NCBI GenBank assembly: GCA_003499925.1
Contig: DNRQ01000209.1
Coordinates: 3,406 to 14,150, forward strand
DNA from: Geobacter sp.
GTDB lineage: Bacteria > Desulfobacterota > Desulfuromonadia > Geobacterales > Geobacteraceae
Direction of reading: 5' to 3'
DNA: 10,745 nt
Every line of letters starts with the position of its first letter. Positions within the stretch are counted from its first letter, which is position 1. The translations under genes and the position numbers were made by a program. Of this stretch, positions 1-6,990 are shown in pieces. The notes under the pieces were generated by a model, which ran no database searches, was not told where the DNA came from, and saw only the letters and a list, made by a program, of their open reading frames with translations.

Positions 1-162
1 GCGCACACCTGCGACATGGCGCCCGTGGTGCTGGTGGACGATTCCCGCAAAGGGGCGAAGCTGCGCAAAGGGGTGCTGGCCGACCTGGCGCCCACCATGC
101 TGGAGCTGTTGGGCCTCCCGCAGCCGCCGGAGATGACAGGGAAAACATTGCTGGTAAGGTGA
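1..162 (+). CDS. gpmI: 2,3-bisphosphoglycerate-independent phosphoglycerate mutase, C-terminal end (partial)
   Basis: Only the last 53 codons are present; the gene enters from the left edge and ends at a TGA at 160-162. The family interconverts 3- and 2-phosphoglycerate in the cytoplasm during glycolysis and gluconeogenesis, using two Mn2+ ions. The visible tail starts with AHTCDMAPVVLV, where AHT contributes a metal-ligand histidine in this alkaline-phosphatase-superfamily enzyme. It continues with LRKGVLADLAPTMLELLGLP and ends with PPEMTGKTLLVR. The 'L..G.L.D.APT.L.L.G...P.EMTGK.L' pattern is the signature end of GpmI. No terminator is seen directly after the stop, and the following spacer is filled with palindromic repeats. 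A related alkaline-phosphatase-superfamily member cannot be fully excluded because the rest of the protein is missing. Confidence 0.88.
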   Translation, partial: AHTCDMAPVVLVDDSRKGAKLRKGVLADLAPTMLELLGLPQPPEMTGKTLLVR

Positions 163-202
163 TGGGAGTAAAGGTCCCATTGATTTGAAGTTCCTTTGCT
201 TT

Positions 203-241
203 GAAGTCCCCCTTTGGCAAAGGGGGATTTAGGGGGATTTT
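203..241. repeat. Interspersed palindromic repeat, hairpin plus ATTTAGGGGGATTTT tail
   Basis: A hairpin with TCCCCCTT and AAGGGGGA arms (207-214 and 220-227) is followed by TTTAGGGGGATTT. The same hairpin-plus-tail design returns at 3065-3100, between comF and the helicase, so this is a dispersed family rather than a unique terminator. It has no T-tract, so a termination role is not obvious. Confidence 0.75.
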
Positions 242-264
242 GCCTTCAGCTGGCGGAGGCAGTC

Positions 265-311
265 AAGTCCCCCCTCTCCCTAGCCCTCTCCCACAAGGGG
301 AGAGGGGACTT
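265..311. repeat. Palindromic repeat, CCCTCTCCC/GGGGAGAGGG type
   Basis: The left arm AAGTCCCCCCTCTCC and the right arm GGAGAGGGGACTT pair with a two-base C bulge. An inner CCTCTCCC can pair instead with GGGGAGAGG. This is a second repeat type, distinct from the element just upstream. Such C/G-rich intergenic palindromes are common in several proteobacterial lineages. Confidence 0.65.
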
Positions 312-393
312 TAGCTTGCAGGAGAGGGAATCATAGCTTCAAAAGAGGGACTTTGGCCCCGACTTTGGCCCCCAAGAATAGAGAGGGGGTTCA

Positions 394-420
394 AGCCCCC
401 CTCCCTTTATGGGAGGGGCT
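394..420. repeat. Palindromic hairpin upstream of the flavoprotein gene
   Basis: The arms AGCCCCCCTCCC and GGGAGGGGCT close over a TTTAT loop, with two extra C's on the left. A further GGGGGAGGG follows. It lies about 50 bases before the flavoprotein start, so it would be in that gene's leader if transcription starts farther upstream. A REP-like repeat is more likely than a dedicated regulatory site. Confidence 0.55.
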
Positions 421-473
421 GGGGGAGGGCAGCTGCTACCGGCACCAACCAACTATAGCTTGAGGAGAGACGG

Positions 474-1136
474 ATGAAGATTGTCGCAATTAACGGAAGT
501 CCCCGCGGCATGGGGGGGACAACGGGGAGACTGTTGGAGGAAGTACTGGCGGGAGCGGCCGAGTCGGGCGCCGAGGTGGAGATCGTCTCGCTTTCCGAGA
601 CCCCGATCAAGCCGTGCGTCGCCTGCGACGCCTGCCACAGGGTCGGAATCTGCTCGATCAAGGACGAGTACGAGACCATCAAGGACAAGCTTGTTGCCGC
701 AGACGCGTTCGTTTTCGCCAGCCCTAACTACATTTTCAGCGTCACCGCCCAGATGAAGTGTTTCTTCGACCGTTGCAACGGGCTCGCCCACCGTACGGCA
801 CTGGAGGGGAAATACGCGGTAGTAGTGGAAACCTCCGGCGGCGGAGGCGACGAAGAGGTGCTGACCTACATGCAGCGCATCGTGAACTCCGTCGGCGCTC
901 AGTGCGTGGGCAGCATCGGCTCTCCCGGCGCAGGTCCCCGCATGTTCCCCGATCAGGAGGCTCTGTTCGAAAAGGCCCGCGCGCTCGGCAGGGAGCTTTG
1001 CCTCTGCGTCGGCGAAAAGCGCGCCTTCCCGGAGCAGGATGGCGGCCGCCTCGCGTTCAGGGCGCGGATGCAGTACCTCGTCTCAATGATGGGAGAGTAT
1101 TGGCCCTACGAGCGGGAGTTCTGGGCCAACCGCTGA
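474..1136 (+). CDS. Flavodoxin-family FMN reductase with iron-sulfur-flavoprotein-like cysteine motif
   Basis: This 220-residue soluble protein has the NADPH-dependent FMN reductase / iron-sulfur flavoprotein fold. The N-terminus MKIVAINGSPRGMGGTT (residues 1-17) is the strand and phosphate-binding loop that holds FMN. ASPNYIFSVTAQMKCFFDR (near residue 83) is the second flavin-contacting segment of the family. Residues C48, C51, C54 and C60 form C-x2-C-x2-C-x5-C. That is the compact spacing seen in archaeal and clostridial iron-sulfur flavoproteins, where it binds a 4Fe-4S cluster. The ATG has a good GAGGAG Shine-Dalgarno site six bases upstream. A role in electron transfer between a reductant and small acceptors is inferred from the family; the real partner is unknown. 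The protein stands alone, with repeat-filled spacers on both sides. A plain flavin reductase without a bound cluster is possible. Confidence 0.85.
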   Translation: MKIVAINGSPRGMGGTTGRLLEEVLAGAAESGAEVEIVSLSETPIKPCVACDACHRVGICSIKDEYETIKDKLVAADAFVFASPNYIFSVTAQMKCFFDRCNGLAHRTALEGKYAVVVETSGGGGDEEVLTYMQRIVNSVGAQCVGSIGSPGAGPRMFPDQEALFEKARALGRELCLCVGEKRAFPEQDGGRLAFRARMQYLVSMMGEYWPYEREFWANR

Positions 1137-1209
1137 GCCTTGACGAGCCCGTTTCCCCAATAACCATATTCCCTCTTCCGGAGGGCGAGGGGAGTGTTCA
1201 AGGGAGTGG

Positions 1210-1267
1210 TAGGGTGGGCCGTGCCCACCAACACCCGAAACCTGATGGTGGGCATGGGCCCACCTTA
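1210..1267. repeat. MITE-like inverted repeat, GGTGGGCC...GGCCCACC
   Basis: TAGGGTGGGCCGTGCCCACC on the left faces GGTGGGCATGGGCCCACC on the right across a 17-base centre. The 17- to 18-base arms (1213-1229 and 1247-1264) are near-perfect inverted copies, and each arm is itself a small palindrome. Elements beginning TAGGGTGGGC are widespread in unrelated bacterial genomes as non-coding mobile repeats, which I take from general knowledge. No transposase is nearby, so any movement would be in trans. Confidence 0.7.
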
Positions 1268-1312
1268 TATGCTACATGTTTACAGACAATAGCTTGATCC
1301 CACGCGCAAATT

Positions 1313-1416
1313 GTCCCCTCCCCCGGAGGGGGAGGGCTAGGGAGGGGGAACCGGGCCATTCTTCGCAGAAGCCGCTGTCTTCCCCCCTCCCGACCTCCCC
1401 CCTCCGGGTGGAGGAG
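1313..1416. repeat. Paired inverted G/C repeat (BIME-like)
   Basis: The left half (1313-1350) is a perfect 9-bp hairpin, CCCTCCCCC-GGA-GGGGGAGGG, followed by CTAGGGAGGGGGAA. The right half (1380-1416) is the reverse complement of the same design, with a few changes. The two halves are about 29 bases apart. The layout is like the element at 3065-3160, which suggests that two such repeat families spread as head-to-head pairs. Confidence 0.65.
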
Positions 1417-1603
1417 AGTGAGCAGGCGCCTACGAAGATGAACCTTCGTCGACAAAGGGCTGCAGAGCAGCGTGGGGTGCTAATCAGGTAAGTTACCGGG
1501 AGCGTGTTGAGAGCTGAGAATGAAATAGGGATGGCTGAATTTCTGCGCTAATTTTGGAACAAGACTAATTGCAAAACGGTCATTACCGGTACGGGAGAAA
1601 AGC

Positions 1604-2254
1604 ATGACAACTGAAGAGCTGAACGACTGGGCCTATGCCCTGAAATGCGAGAAGGCGGTAGAAGGTCTGAAGAAGAACGGGTTCGACGCTGTTTTCTGCC
1701 ACAGCGGCGAAGAGGTCTTTCACTATATTGTCAATGAGGCTGCTACGGCCAAAACCATCGGATTCGGCGGCTCGCTGTCAATCGCGGACCTGAAGCTCAT
1801 CGACAAGCTGAAGGGTATGGGGAAGGAGATCCTGAACCACAGCGCGCCGGATCTAAGCCCCGAGGAGAGGCTCGCCATCACCAGGCGCCAGCTGACCTGC
1901 GACCTCTTTCTCGCGGCAAGCAACGCGGTCACCCTGTCGGGGGCGCTGGTGAACATCGACGGCAACGGCAACCGCGCTGCCGCCATGTTTTTCGGCCCGC
2001 AGAAGGTGATCGTCGTGGTCGGCAGGAACAAGCTGGTTGACGGAAGCGTGGAGGATGCGGTGCGCAGGGTGAAGAGCTTTGCCTCCCCTCCGAACGCCAA
2101 GCGGCTGGGCCTTGCCACTCCCTGCGCCACGACCGGCTTCTGCTCGGACTGCGACTCGCCGCAGCGGATCTGCCGGGTGACCACCGTCATCGAAAAAAAG
2201 CCGCGCAATACCGATATCCGGGTGCTTGTGGTTAATGAAGAAATGGGGCTGTAA
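1604..2254 (+). CDS. LUD-domain protein (LutC/YkgG family, lactate-utilization type)
   Basis: A 216-residue cytoplasmic protein of the LUD family (DUF162, PF02589). Members include LutC/YkgG, part of the LutABC iron-sulfur L-lactate dehydrogenase system. Family marks are TIGFGGSLSI (residues 51-60, a phosphate-type loop), then TLSGALVNIDGNGNRAAA (110-127) and KVIVVVGRNKLV (134-145). The C-terminal part carries C174, C180, C183 and C190 (C-x5-C-x2-C-x6-C). This suggests a metal or iron-sulfur site in this stand-alone branch, which standard LutC lacks. There are no lutA or lutB neighbours, so a role in lactate oxidation cannot be assumed. The ATG at 1604 is preceded by GGGAG. A 10-bp perfect hairpin follows the stop. 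Confidence 0.85.
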   Translation: MTTEELNDWAYALKCEKAVEGLKKNGFDAVFCHSGEEVFHYIVNEAATAKTIGFGGSLSIADLKLIDKLKGMGKEILNHSAPDLSPEERLAITRRQLTCDLFLAASNAVTLSGALVNIDGNGNRAAAMFFGPQKVIVVVGRNKLVDGSVEDAVRRVKSFASPPNAKRLGLATPCATTGFCSDCDSPQRICRVTTVIEKKPRNTDIRVLVVNEEMGL

Positions 2255-2261
2255 ATGGGAT

Positions 2262-2290
2262 TGTGGGGGCGGATGATATTCGCCCCCACA
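2262..2290 (+). terminator. Perfect 10-bp hairpin after the LUD gene, possible terminator
   Basis: The arms TGTGGGGGCG and CGCCCCCACA pair perfectly over a nine-base loop, eight bases after the LUD stop. There is only a weak T content after the stem (GGTTTG), so it is not a canonical intrinsic terminator. It could instead reduce read-through into comF, protect the 3' end, or be another dispersed palindrome. Confidence 0.5.
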
Positions 2291-2327
2291 GGTTTGAAAT
2301 CGTGGGTTCATCTTGATTGGAGGGAGC

Positions 2328-3047
2328 ATGCCTTTTCGCGCCCTGCTGGATCTGCTTTTCCCGCCGCTTTGCCACGTCTGCAAGGCCTTCATCCCGAAAG
2401 CCGGCGAGCTCCTGATCTGCGCCGGCTGCCTGAACAAGATCCCCTTCCTCGTTTCCCCGCTCTGCACCGTCTGCGGCGCGCCCTTCGCCACCCAAGCCGG
2501 GGCTGATCACACCTGCGGCGCCTGCGTCATCCATCGCCCCTTTCACATCTGCCGCTCGGCAACTCTCTTGGACGGACCCGTCCAGGACCTGATCCACCGG
2601 TTCAAGTACGGAAGCCGCGTGCACCTCTGCCAACCGCTGGGAGTATTGACCGCAGCCAGTCTGGCGCCCTTTTGCAGCGCCGCTGCGCCTGATCTGATCA
2701 TTCCGGTGCCGCTGCACCGTAGGAGGCTGAGGCAGCGCGGTTACAACCAGTCACAGCTGATCGGGGCGGTTCTGGAAAAAAAGTGGGGGGTGCCGATGGA
2801 GATAGCGAACCTGCGCCGGGTCCGCTGGACTGAGCCGCAGACTACCTTGGATGCTAGGGACCGGGTGAGCAACGTGAGCGGGGCCTTTGCCGTGCGGGAT
2901 CCGAAACGGCTGGAGGGGAAGAGGGTGCTGCTGGTTGATGATGTGCTGACTACCGGGAGCACCATGCGGGCCTGCGTCGAAGCCTTGCGCGAGGCGAAGG
3001 TGGCGGCGCTCTTCGCGGTGACCGTAGCCCGCGGCGTGCAGCAGTAG
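2328..3047 (+). CDS. comF: ComF family phosphoribosyltransferase-like protein
   Basis: A 239-residue protein of the ComF/GntX family, which is linked to DNA uptake in naturally competent bacteria but is also kept in species not known to be competent. The N-terminus carries a zinc-ribbon-like set of cysteine pairs: C15/C18, C31/C34, C46/C49 and C63/C66. The phosphoribosyltransferase part has IIPVPLHRRRLRQRGYNQS (124-142) and the PRPP loop VLLVDDVLTTGST (200-212). The ATG at 2328 is chosen because GGAGG ends four bases upstream; a TTG at 2313 would add five residues but lies before that site. The gene follows the LUD gene by 73 bases and converges on the helicase gene. The precise substrate is unknown for the family; inside the cell it is thought to assist uptake of single-stranded DNA. 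Confidence 0.93.
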   Translation: MPFRALLDLLFPPLCHVCKAFIPKAGELLICAGCLNKIPFLVSPLCTVCGAPFATQAGADHTCGACVIHRPFHICRSATLLDGPVQDLIHRFKYGSRVHLCQPLGVLTAASLAPFCSAAAPDLIIPVPLHRRRLRQRGYNQSQLIGAVLEKKWGVPMEIANLRRVRWTEPQTTLDARDRVSNVSGAFAVRDPKRLEGKRVLLVDDVLTTGSTMRACVEALREAKVAALFAVTVARGVQQ

Positions 3048-3064
3048 GATCTTTTGGATCAAAA

Positions 3065-3160
3065 AATCCCCCCTTGAAAAAGGGGGATTTAGGGGGATTT
3101 GTCTTTGGTTGGCCTGAAACCCCAAATCCCCCCCGACCCCCCTTTTTCAAAGGGGGGAGG
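3065..3160. repeat. Paired inverted repeat between convergent comF and dinG-like genes
   Basis: The left half (3065-3100) is a C-run/G-run hairpin followed by ATTTAGGGGGATTTG. The right half (about 3122-3160) is its inverted copy, beginning CAAATCCCCCC and ending TTTTTCAAAGGGGGG. About 20 bases separate them. The full transcript of either strand could fold into a long hairpin, so the element may act as a bidirectional terminator for the two converging genes. It belongs to the same family as 203-241. Confidence 0.75.
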
Positions 3161-3192
3161 TAGTCAGAAGGTCCCCTCCACCGGAGGGGTAA

Positions 3193-5688
3193 CTACCCCT
3201 GCGGTCCGAAGAACTTCTCCATCTCGTCGCAGAGCATCTCCTCCACTCCCTTCACGACCTTCACGCCGTGCAGCGCGGTCAGGAACACCTTGCCGTAGTT
3301 CTTGGTCAGCACCCTGGAATCCAGGATCAGCACCGCGCCCCGGTCCTCCTTGCTCCTGATCAGTCTCCCGAACCCCTGCTTGAACTTGATAACCGCCTGG
3401 GGAACGGTGTAGGTCATGAACGGGTCGCCCCCCATGGCGGTTATATGCTCGCTCCTCGCCTCAAGGATCGGCTCGGTCGGAACCCGGAAGGGAAGCCTGG
3501 TGATCACCACCAGCTCCAGCCCTTTTCCCTGCACGTCGACACCTTCCCAGAAGGAATCGGTGCCGAACAGGACCGGATTATGGGCGGTTCTGAACTTGGA
3601 GAGGAGCATGTGGCGGTTGGTCTCACCCTGGCGCATCGGTGTCAGCCCCGCGGCCTTGAGAGGCCCGTCCAGCCGGTTGCTGACCCGGGTCAGCAGGTCG
3701 TAGGAGGTGAACAGCACGAAGGCCCGCCCTTGCGAGATCTTCAGGGCCTTCAGCAGGTGGCTGCAAAGGCGCGCCTCGAAGAGCGGCGAGGTCGGCTCGG
3801 GCATGTCGGACGGCACCCCGACGAAGGCCTGCTTGGCGTAGTCGAATGGGGACGGCAGCAAAAGCTCGCTAACCCGCTCCTTGGCCAGGAGCTCGACCCC
3901 GGTCCGCCTCTTCAGGAAATCGAACTTCTCTCCCACGGCGAGCGTCGCCGAGGTGATGACGACGGTCTTGAAGCGGTCCAGGATCGCCTTCTTGATCGAT
4001 TCGGCGACCTCGAGCGGCGAGGAGCAGAGCTTCACCATCGGCCCCTTCCTGAGCTCGAACCAGCGGCAGAACCCCTCCTCGCGGGAGGTGAAGAACTGCA
4101 GCGCCTCGACCACCGATTCGATCCGCCCCTTTACCCCCCTCAGGTCGGTGAGCGGGCCGGAGAGCCGCTCCAGCACCTTGTCCGAAAGCTTGTCGCACCC
4201 CTTGAGGAAGGCCTGTATGGTGCCGGCGTAATCGGCCAGCTCCTTGCTCATCTGCTCGACCTGCAACAGGACCTGGGGCCAGAGCGGCGAGGCGTAGACC
4301 GCAGGCGTAACCCTCAGCTTCTGATCGGCCCCCGCCTTATGAAGCTTCTGGAACAGCGCCTCCCCGAGGGCGTCCATCCCCCGCGTCACCGCATCCAGGA
4401 CCGCGACCCGCTTCGGGATCAGCCTCCCCTCGAGCACCTCGGCGATCTCCAGGTAGAGATCGTCCTGGGCCGCGGGGACCGCGGCGGAGAGCTGGGTGGA
4501 CAACTGGGGCAGGATGCCCCGGTGCGCCTTGCGCGGGTGCTGCAGCTTGCCCAGAAGCTTGACCAGCGCCAGGCGGGAGACCTGGCTGGAGAGGAAGTTG
4601 GTGGCAACGTCCTCCAGGTGGTGTCCCTCGTCGAAGATGAGCCGGGTGAAGGGGGGCAAGATGGCGGTGGCGTCGTAGCCGGTCTCCTGGCGCACCGAGA
4701 GGTCGGCCAGAAGCAGGGCGTGGTTCACCACCAGGACGTCGGCGCCGGCCGCCTCGCGCCGCGCCTTGTAGAAGAAGCAGCGCGGATAGTCGGGGCACTT
4801 GACGCGACCGCACTGGTCCGACTCGCAGCAGAGCTCCTCCCAGACCTCGTCTTTGGGGATGAAGGAGAGGTCGCTGCGGCAGCCGTCATCGGTCTTCTTG
4901 CTCCAGGCGACGATCGCGTCCAGCTCCTGCGCGGTGTCGTCCTTGAAGAGCGAGGCGTCGGCGGCGTTCACCTGCAGCTTGCGCAGGCAGAGGTAGTTGC
5001 CTCTCCCCTTCACCAGGACGGCCCGGAATTTTATCTCCAGGTGCTTCATCAGGAAGGGGATGTCCTTTTGGACCAGCTGCTCCTGGAGATTTATGGTGTT
5101 GGTCGAGATGACCACCCGCTCCTTGTTCCTGACGGCCCAGAGCACGGCGGGGAGGAGATAGGCGAGCGACTTGCCGGTGCCCGTTCCCGCCTCGACCACG
5201 GCCACCCGCTCCTCGTTGAAGGCCTCCGCCAAGGAGAGCGCCATCCTGGTCTGTTCCGGGCGATGCTCGTACCCCGGCAGGGCCTGTGACAGCACGCCGT
5301 CCGGGGCGTAGAAGCGCTCGATCTCCGGGTAGGAGAGCCGCTCCACCGTCTTGCGGGCGAAGGGGGCCACCGCCTGGTAGCAGCGCTCGGCCTGATTGTC
5401 GACGATATAGAATCCGACCCCCTGGTTGCCAAGTAGCGAGGCAATTTCAAGGTCGGCATTTGAGGGGGTGAGAACACCGGAGGGGTGATTGTGGATCACC
5501 ACGTCGCCGAAGGAGGTGGCGATCATGATGGCGGCCACCGCGTCCCGGTTGCCGCGGGCCAGCGGTTCCACCTCTACGACGAGGCGCTGCTCGTCGGTGC
5601 GTCCCAGGAAGAAGACCTCGTTCCCTTCGGCGTCGCTTATAGCGGCTCTTAGCTGCTGAACAGCGTGTTCTGAAAAATATTTTTGCAT
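3193..5688 (-). CDS. JAB (RadC-like) domain fused to a DinG/XPD-type iron-sulfur helicase
   Basis: Encodes 831 residues. Residues 1 to about 115 are a JAB/JAMM domain like that of RadC. Its metal motif is IHNHPSG with H66, H68 and D79 (H-x-H-x10-D). The rest is a superfamily 2 helicase of the DinG/XPD type, which unwinds DNA 5'-3' using ATP. Visible marks are Walker A GTGTGKS (168-174), Walker B DEGH (353-356, not DEAH), SAT (580-582), GTDSFWEGVD (709-718) and QGFGRLIR (771-778). C234, C293, C298 and C304 match the spacing of the four DinG cluster ligands. Firmicute DinG proteins often carry an exonuclease domain at this position; here a JAB domain takes its place. The ATG at 5688 begins the conserved JAB region, though its Shine-Dalgarno site is poor. 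A TTG at 5832 with AGGTGAT upstream would add 48 residues of no recognisable domain. Expected role: repair of damaged or R-loop-containing DNA. Confidence 0.92.
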   Translation of the reverse strand: MQKYFSEHAVQQLRAAISDAEGNEVFFLGRTDEQRLVVEVEPLARGNRDAVAAIMIATSFGDVVIHNHPSGVLTPSNADLEIASLLGNQGVGFYIVDNQAERCYQAVAPFARKTVERLSYPEIERFYAPDGVLSQALPGYEHRPEQTRMALSLAEAFNEERVAVVEAGTGTGKSLAYLLPAVLWAVRNKERVVISTNTINLQEQLVQKDIPFLMKHLEIKFRAVLVKGRGNYLCLRKLQVNAADASLFKDDTAQELDAIVAWSKKTDDGCRSDLSFIPKDEVWEELCCESDQCGRVKCPDYPRCFFYKARREAAGADVLVVNHALLLADLSVRQETGYDATAILPPFTRLIFDEGHHLEDVATNFLSSQVSRLALVKLLGKLQHPRKAHRGILPQLSTQLSAAVPAAQDDLYLEIAEVLEGRLIPKRVAVLDAVTRGMDALGEALFQKLHKAGADQKLRVTPAVYASPLWPQVLLQVEQMSKELADYAGTIQAFLKGCDKLSDKVLERLSGPLTDLRGVKGRIESVVEALQFFTSREEGFCRWFELRKGPMVKLCSSPLEVAESIKKAILDRFKTVVITSATLAVGEKFDFLKRRTGVELLAKERVSELLLPSPFDYAKQAFVGVPSDMPEPTSPLFEARLCSHLLKALKISQGRAFVLFTSYDLLTRVSNRLDGPLKAAGLTPMRQGETNRHMLLSKFRTAHNPVLFGTDSFWEGVDVQGKGLELVVITRLPFRVPTEPILEARSEHITAMGGDPFMTYTVPQAVIKFKQGFGRLIRSKEDRGAVLILDSRVLTKNYGKVFLTALHGVKVVKGVEEMLCDEMEKFFGPQG

Positions 5689-5811
5689 GGCTTTTGAAGA
5701 TACAGGCTTTGGCTGGGGGGCGCAACTGAAAAGGGGGCTGACAGGTCCCAGTTTGGCACGGAGATGGGGGCTTGAACTTTTTAAGGGCAGGGGCATTCGA
5801 CAGGCACGCCC

Positions 5812-5839
5812 TTGCAACTTCACCCTCAGCAACTAAAAT
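5812..5839 (+). promoter_or_regulatory. Candidate sigma-70 promoter for the duplicated-domain gene
   Basis: TTGCAA (5812-5817) and TAAAAT (5834-5839) are separated by 16 bases. Transcription would start near 5846, about 80 bases before the GTG at 5924. The site also lies in the divergent spacer between this gene and the helicase. It is a prediction from sequence match only. Confidence 0.5.
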
Positions 5840-5923
5840 AATCACCTGAAATCCGCTAAACCTGTGCCGGACATGGCGTGGCTAGCCGGGCCAATCCGCA
5901 GGAATCGCGGGGGGGGGGAAACC

Positions 5924-6778
5924 GTGGACAGCGAACAAGAGGAAAACCACTGGGTCAAGGAAGTGACCCTGATGGTGCAGGAGATGATGATGAACCACTT
6001 CCGCTACCAGGAGCAGAATAATCCGGCGAGTTCCCGGCTCGCCCTGGCACAGGCAGTGCTTCTGAACCAAATGCTCGGGATGCTCATGCAAAGCGATGAA
6101 TGGTCCGGTTTCAAGGAGACCGTCTATGACTACATAGATTCGGAAACGGAAAGATACCGCGAGGCCCGGGAGGCCGGTGACCGCGACTTAGCCACCATCA
6201 TGCTGGCGCGGGTCCGCTGCGCAAAAACGCTGGCACGGCGCCTCGAAAATCCCCTGCGCCAGCTTCTGCTCGCCAGCACCCCGCAGGGCGACACAAAACC
6301 GTTGGAAACCCGGAGTGAGGGGCCCTATGCCGAACTGATCAAAAAAGGGGAATTGGGACGTGATGAACTGATGGCATTTGAGATAGGCAATCCAAAAGGT
6401 TTGGTGACTCAGCACCGGCTCATCGCCCATGAACTCAAAATAATTACCAAGGAGACGGCAGACAACCTGGAGCGGGTCCAGTCGCTGGGCGCAGCCGCGA
6501 AGATCTGCCTGGTCTCGGGGCGGGCCCAGAGCTGCAGGTACTTCATGAAGAACTGGCTCAGACTCGACAACGGGGCCCTGTTCAAAGATTTTCTGCGCGA
6601 GTTTATCGAGGAGGCGGAGTTATACTATCGGCTGGCGCAAGAAAACGATGACCGTGAGGCCGCCTTAGCCATCCTGGGTCGCATCGGCACCGCGCGGACC
6701 CTGCTCAGGCGTCTAGCCGACCCCATCCGCAACAGAGGGTTCTTGAGCAGGATCACAGCGTCCGTCACCCTGCACTGA
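5924..6778 (+). CDS. Uncharacterised protein with an internal duplication
   Basis: I do not recognise this family. With the GTG at 5924 it has 284 residues, is predicted soluble and largely helical, and has no signal peptide or membrane segment. A unit of about 51 residues occurs twice (63-113 and 220-270) with about 20 identities. The shared pattern is FK....I......YR.A.E..DR..A...L.R...A.TL.RRL..P.R, and the segments before each unit are also helical. The GTG is chosen because a G-rich run (5909-5918) sits just upstream; a GTG at 5864 or an ATG at 5873 in the same frame would add residues read through the G-run and lacks a Shine-Dalgarno site. The charged, heptad-friendly composition suggests a protein-protein interaction role. 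The helicase gene diverges from it. Confidence 0.7.
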   Translation: MDSEQEENHWVKEVTLMVQEMMMNHFRYQEQNNPASSRLALAQAVLLNQMLGMLMQSDEWSGFKETVYDYIDSETERYREAREAGDRDLATIMLARVRCAKTLARRLENPLRQLLLASTPQGDTKPLETRSEGPYAELIKKGELGRDELMAFEIGNPKGLVTQHRLIAHELKIITKETADNLERVQSLGAAAKICLVSGRAQSCRYFMKNWLRLDNGALFKDFLREFIEEAELYYRLAQENDDREAALAILGRIGTARTLLRRLADPIRNRGFLSRITASVTLH

Positions 6779-6990
6779 CCTAGTGGAGGAGATTGGCAGG
6801 TGAGACGTCTATGGTCCTCCCCTCTCCCTAATGAGTTGTCCGTCTTCAGGCAAATGATGGTCACCTTTCGATGAGAGGCAGGTAGGCTTTACTTCGGGAC
6901 CCACCTTTCAACAGGCGGAGGAGGCGACCCCATAAGTACAGTACTGGAAATGGACAGGAGAGGTACAAGAGAAGACCCTCGGCGTTTTTC

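Larger units (their letters stand above)
163..473. other. Intergenic spacer filled with G/C-rich palindromic repeats
   Basis: No coding sequence is supported in these 311 bases. The spacer holds three hairpin-forming repeats (about 203-241, 265-311 and 394-420), with C-rich left arms and G-rich right arms. It ends in the leader of the flavoprotein gene, where GAGGAG lies six bases before the ATG at 474. I see no promoter that stands out from the background. Confidence 0.7.
1137..1603. other. Intergenic spacer with three repeat elements and the leader of the LUD gene
   Basis: No gene is supported in these 467 bases. The spacer contains a small CCCTCTTCCGGAGGG palindrome near 1170-1186, a GGTGGGC-type inverted repeat at 1210-1267 and a paired inverted repeat at 1313-1416. 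From about 1500 the sequence becomes more AT-rich and leads into the LUD gene, whose start is preceded by GGGAG about nine bases upstream. The promoter of that gene probably lies in 1490-1590, but no convincing -35/-10 pair was found. Confidence 0.65.

Noticed and set aside
2313..2327. TTG start giving five extra residues to ComF
   Set aside because: The Shine-Dalgarno GGAGG lies inside that extension and is well placed for the ATG at 2328.
3268..5289. A 673-codon open frame on the + strand opposite the helicase gene
   Set aside because: It is a shadow of the high-GC helicase gene. It has low-complexity Arg/Gly/Leu/Glu/Asp composition and no recognisable domain, while the - strand shows all helicase motifs in order.
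5447..5845. Open frame overlapping the helicase start on the same strand, with AGGTGATT near its GTG
   Set aside because: It is in a different frame from the JAB domain and encodes Arg/Pro-rich sequence without a domain. The AGGTGATT could instead serve a TTG at 5832 for a longer helicase N-terminus.
6830..6905. Resemblance to a GEMM (cyclic-di-GMP) riboswitch in AGGCAAATGATGGTCACC and nearby GGACCCACC
   Set aside because: The core spacing and the conserved GGGACGCAAAGCC-type block are absent, and no gene follows within a suitable distance.
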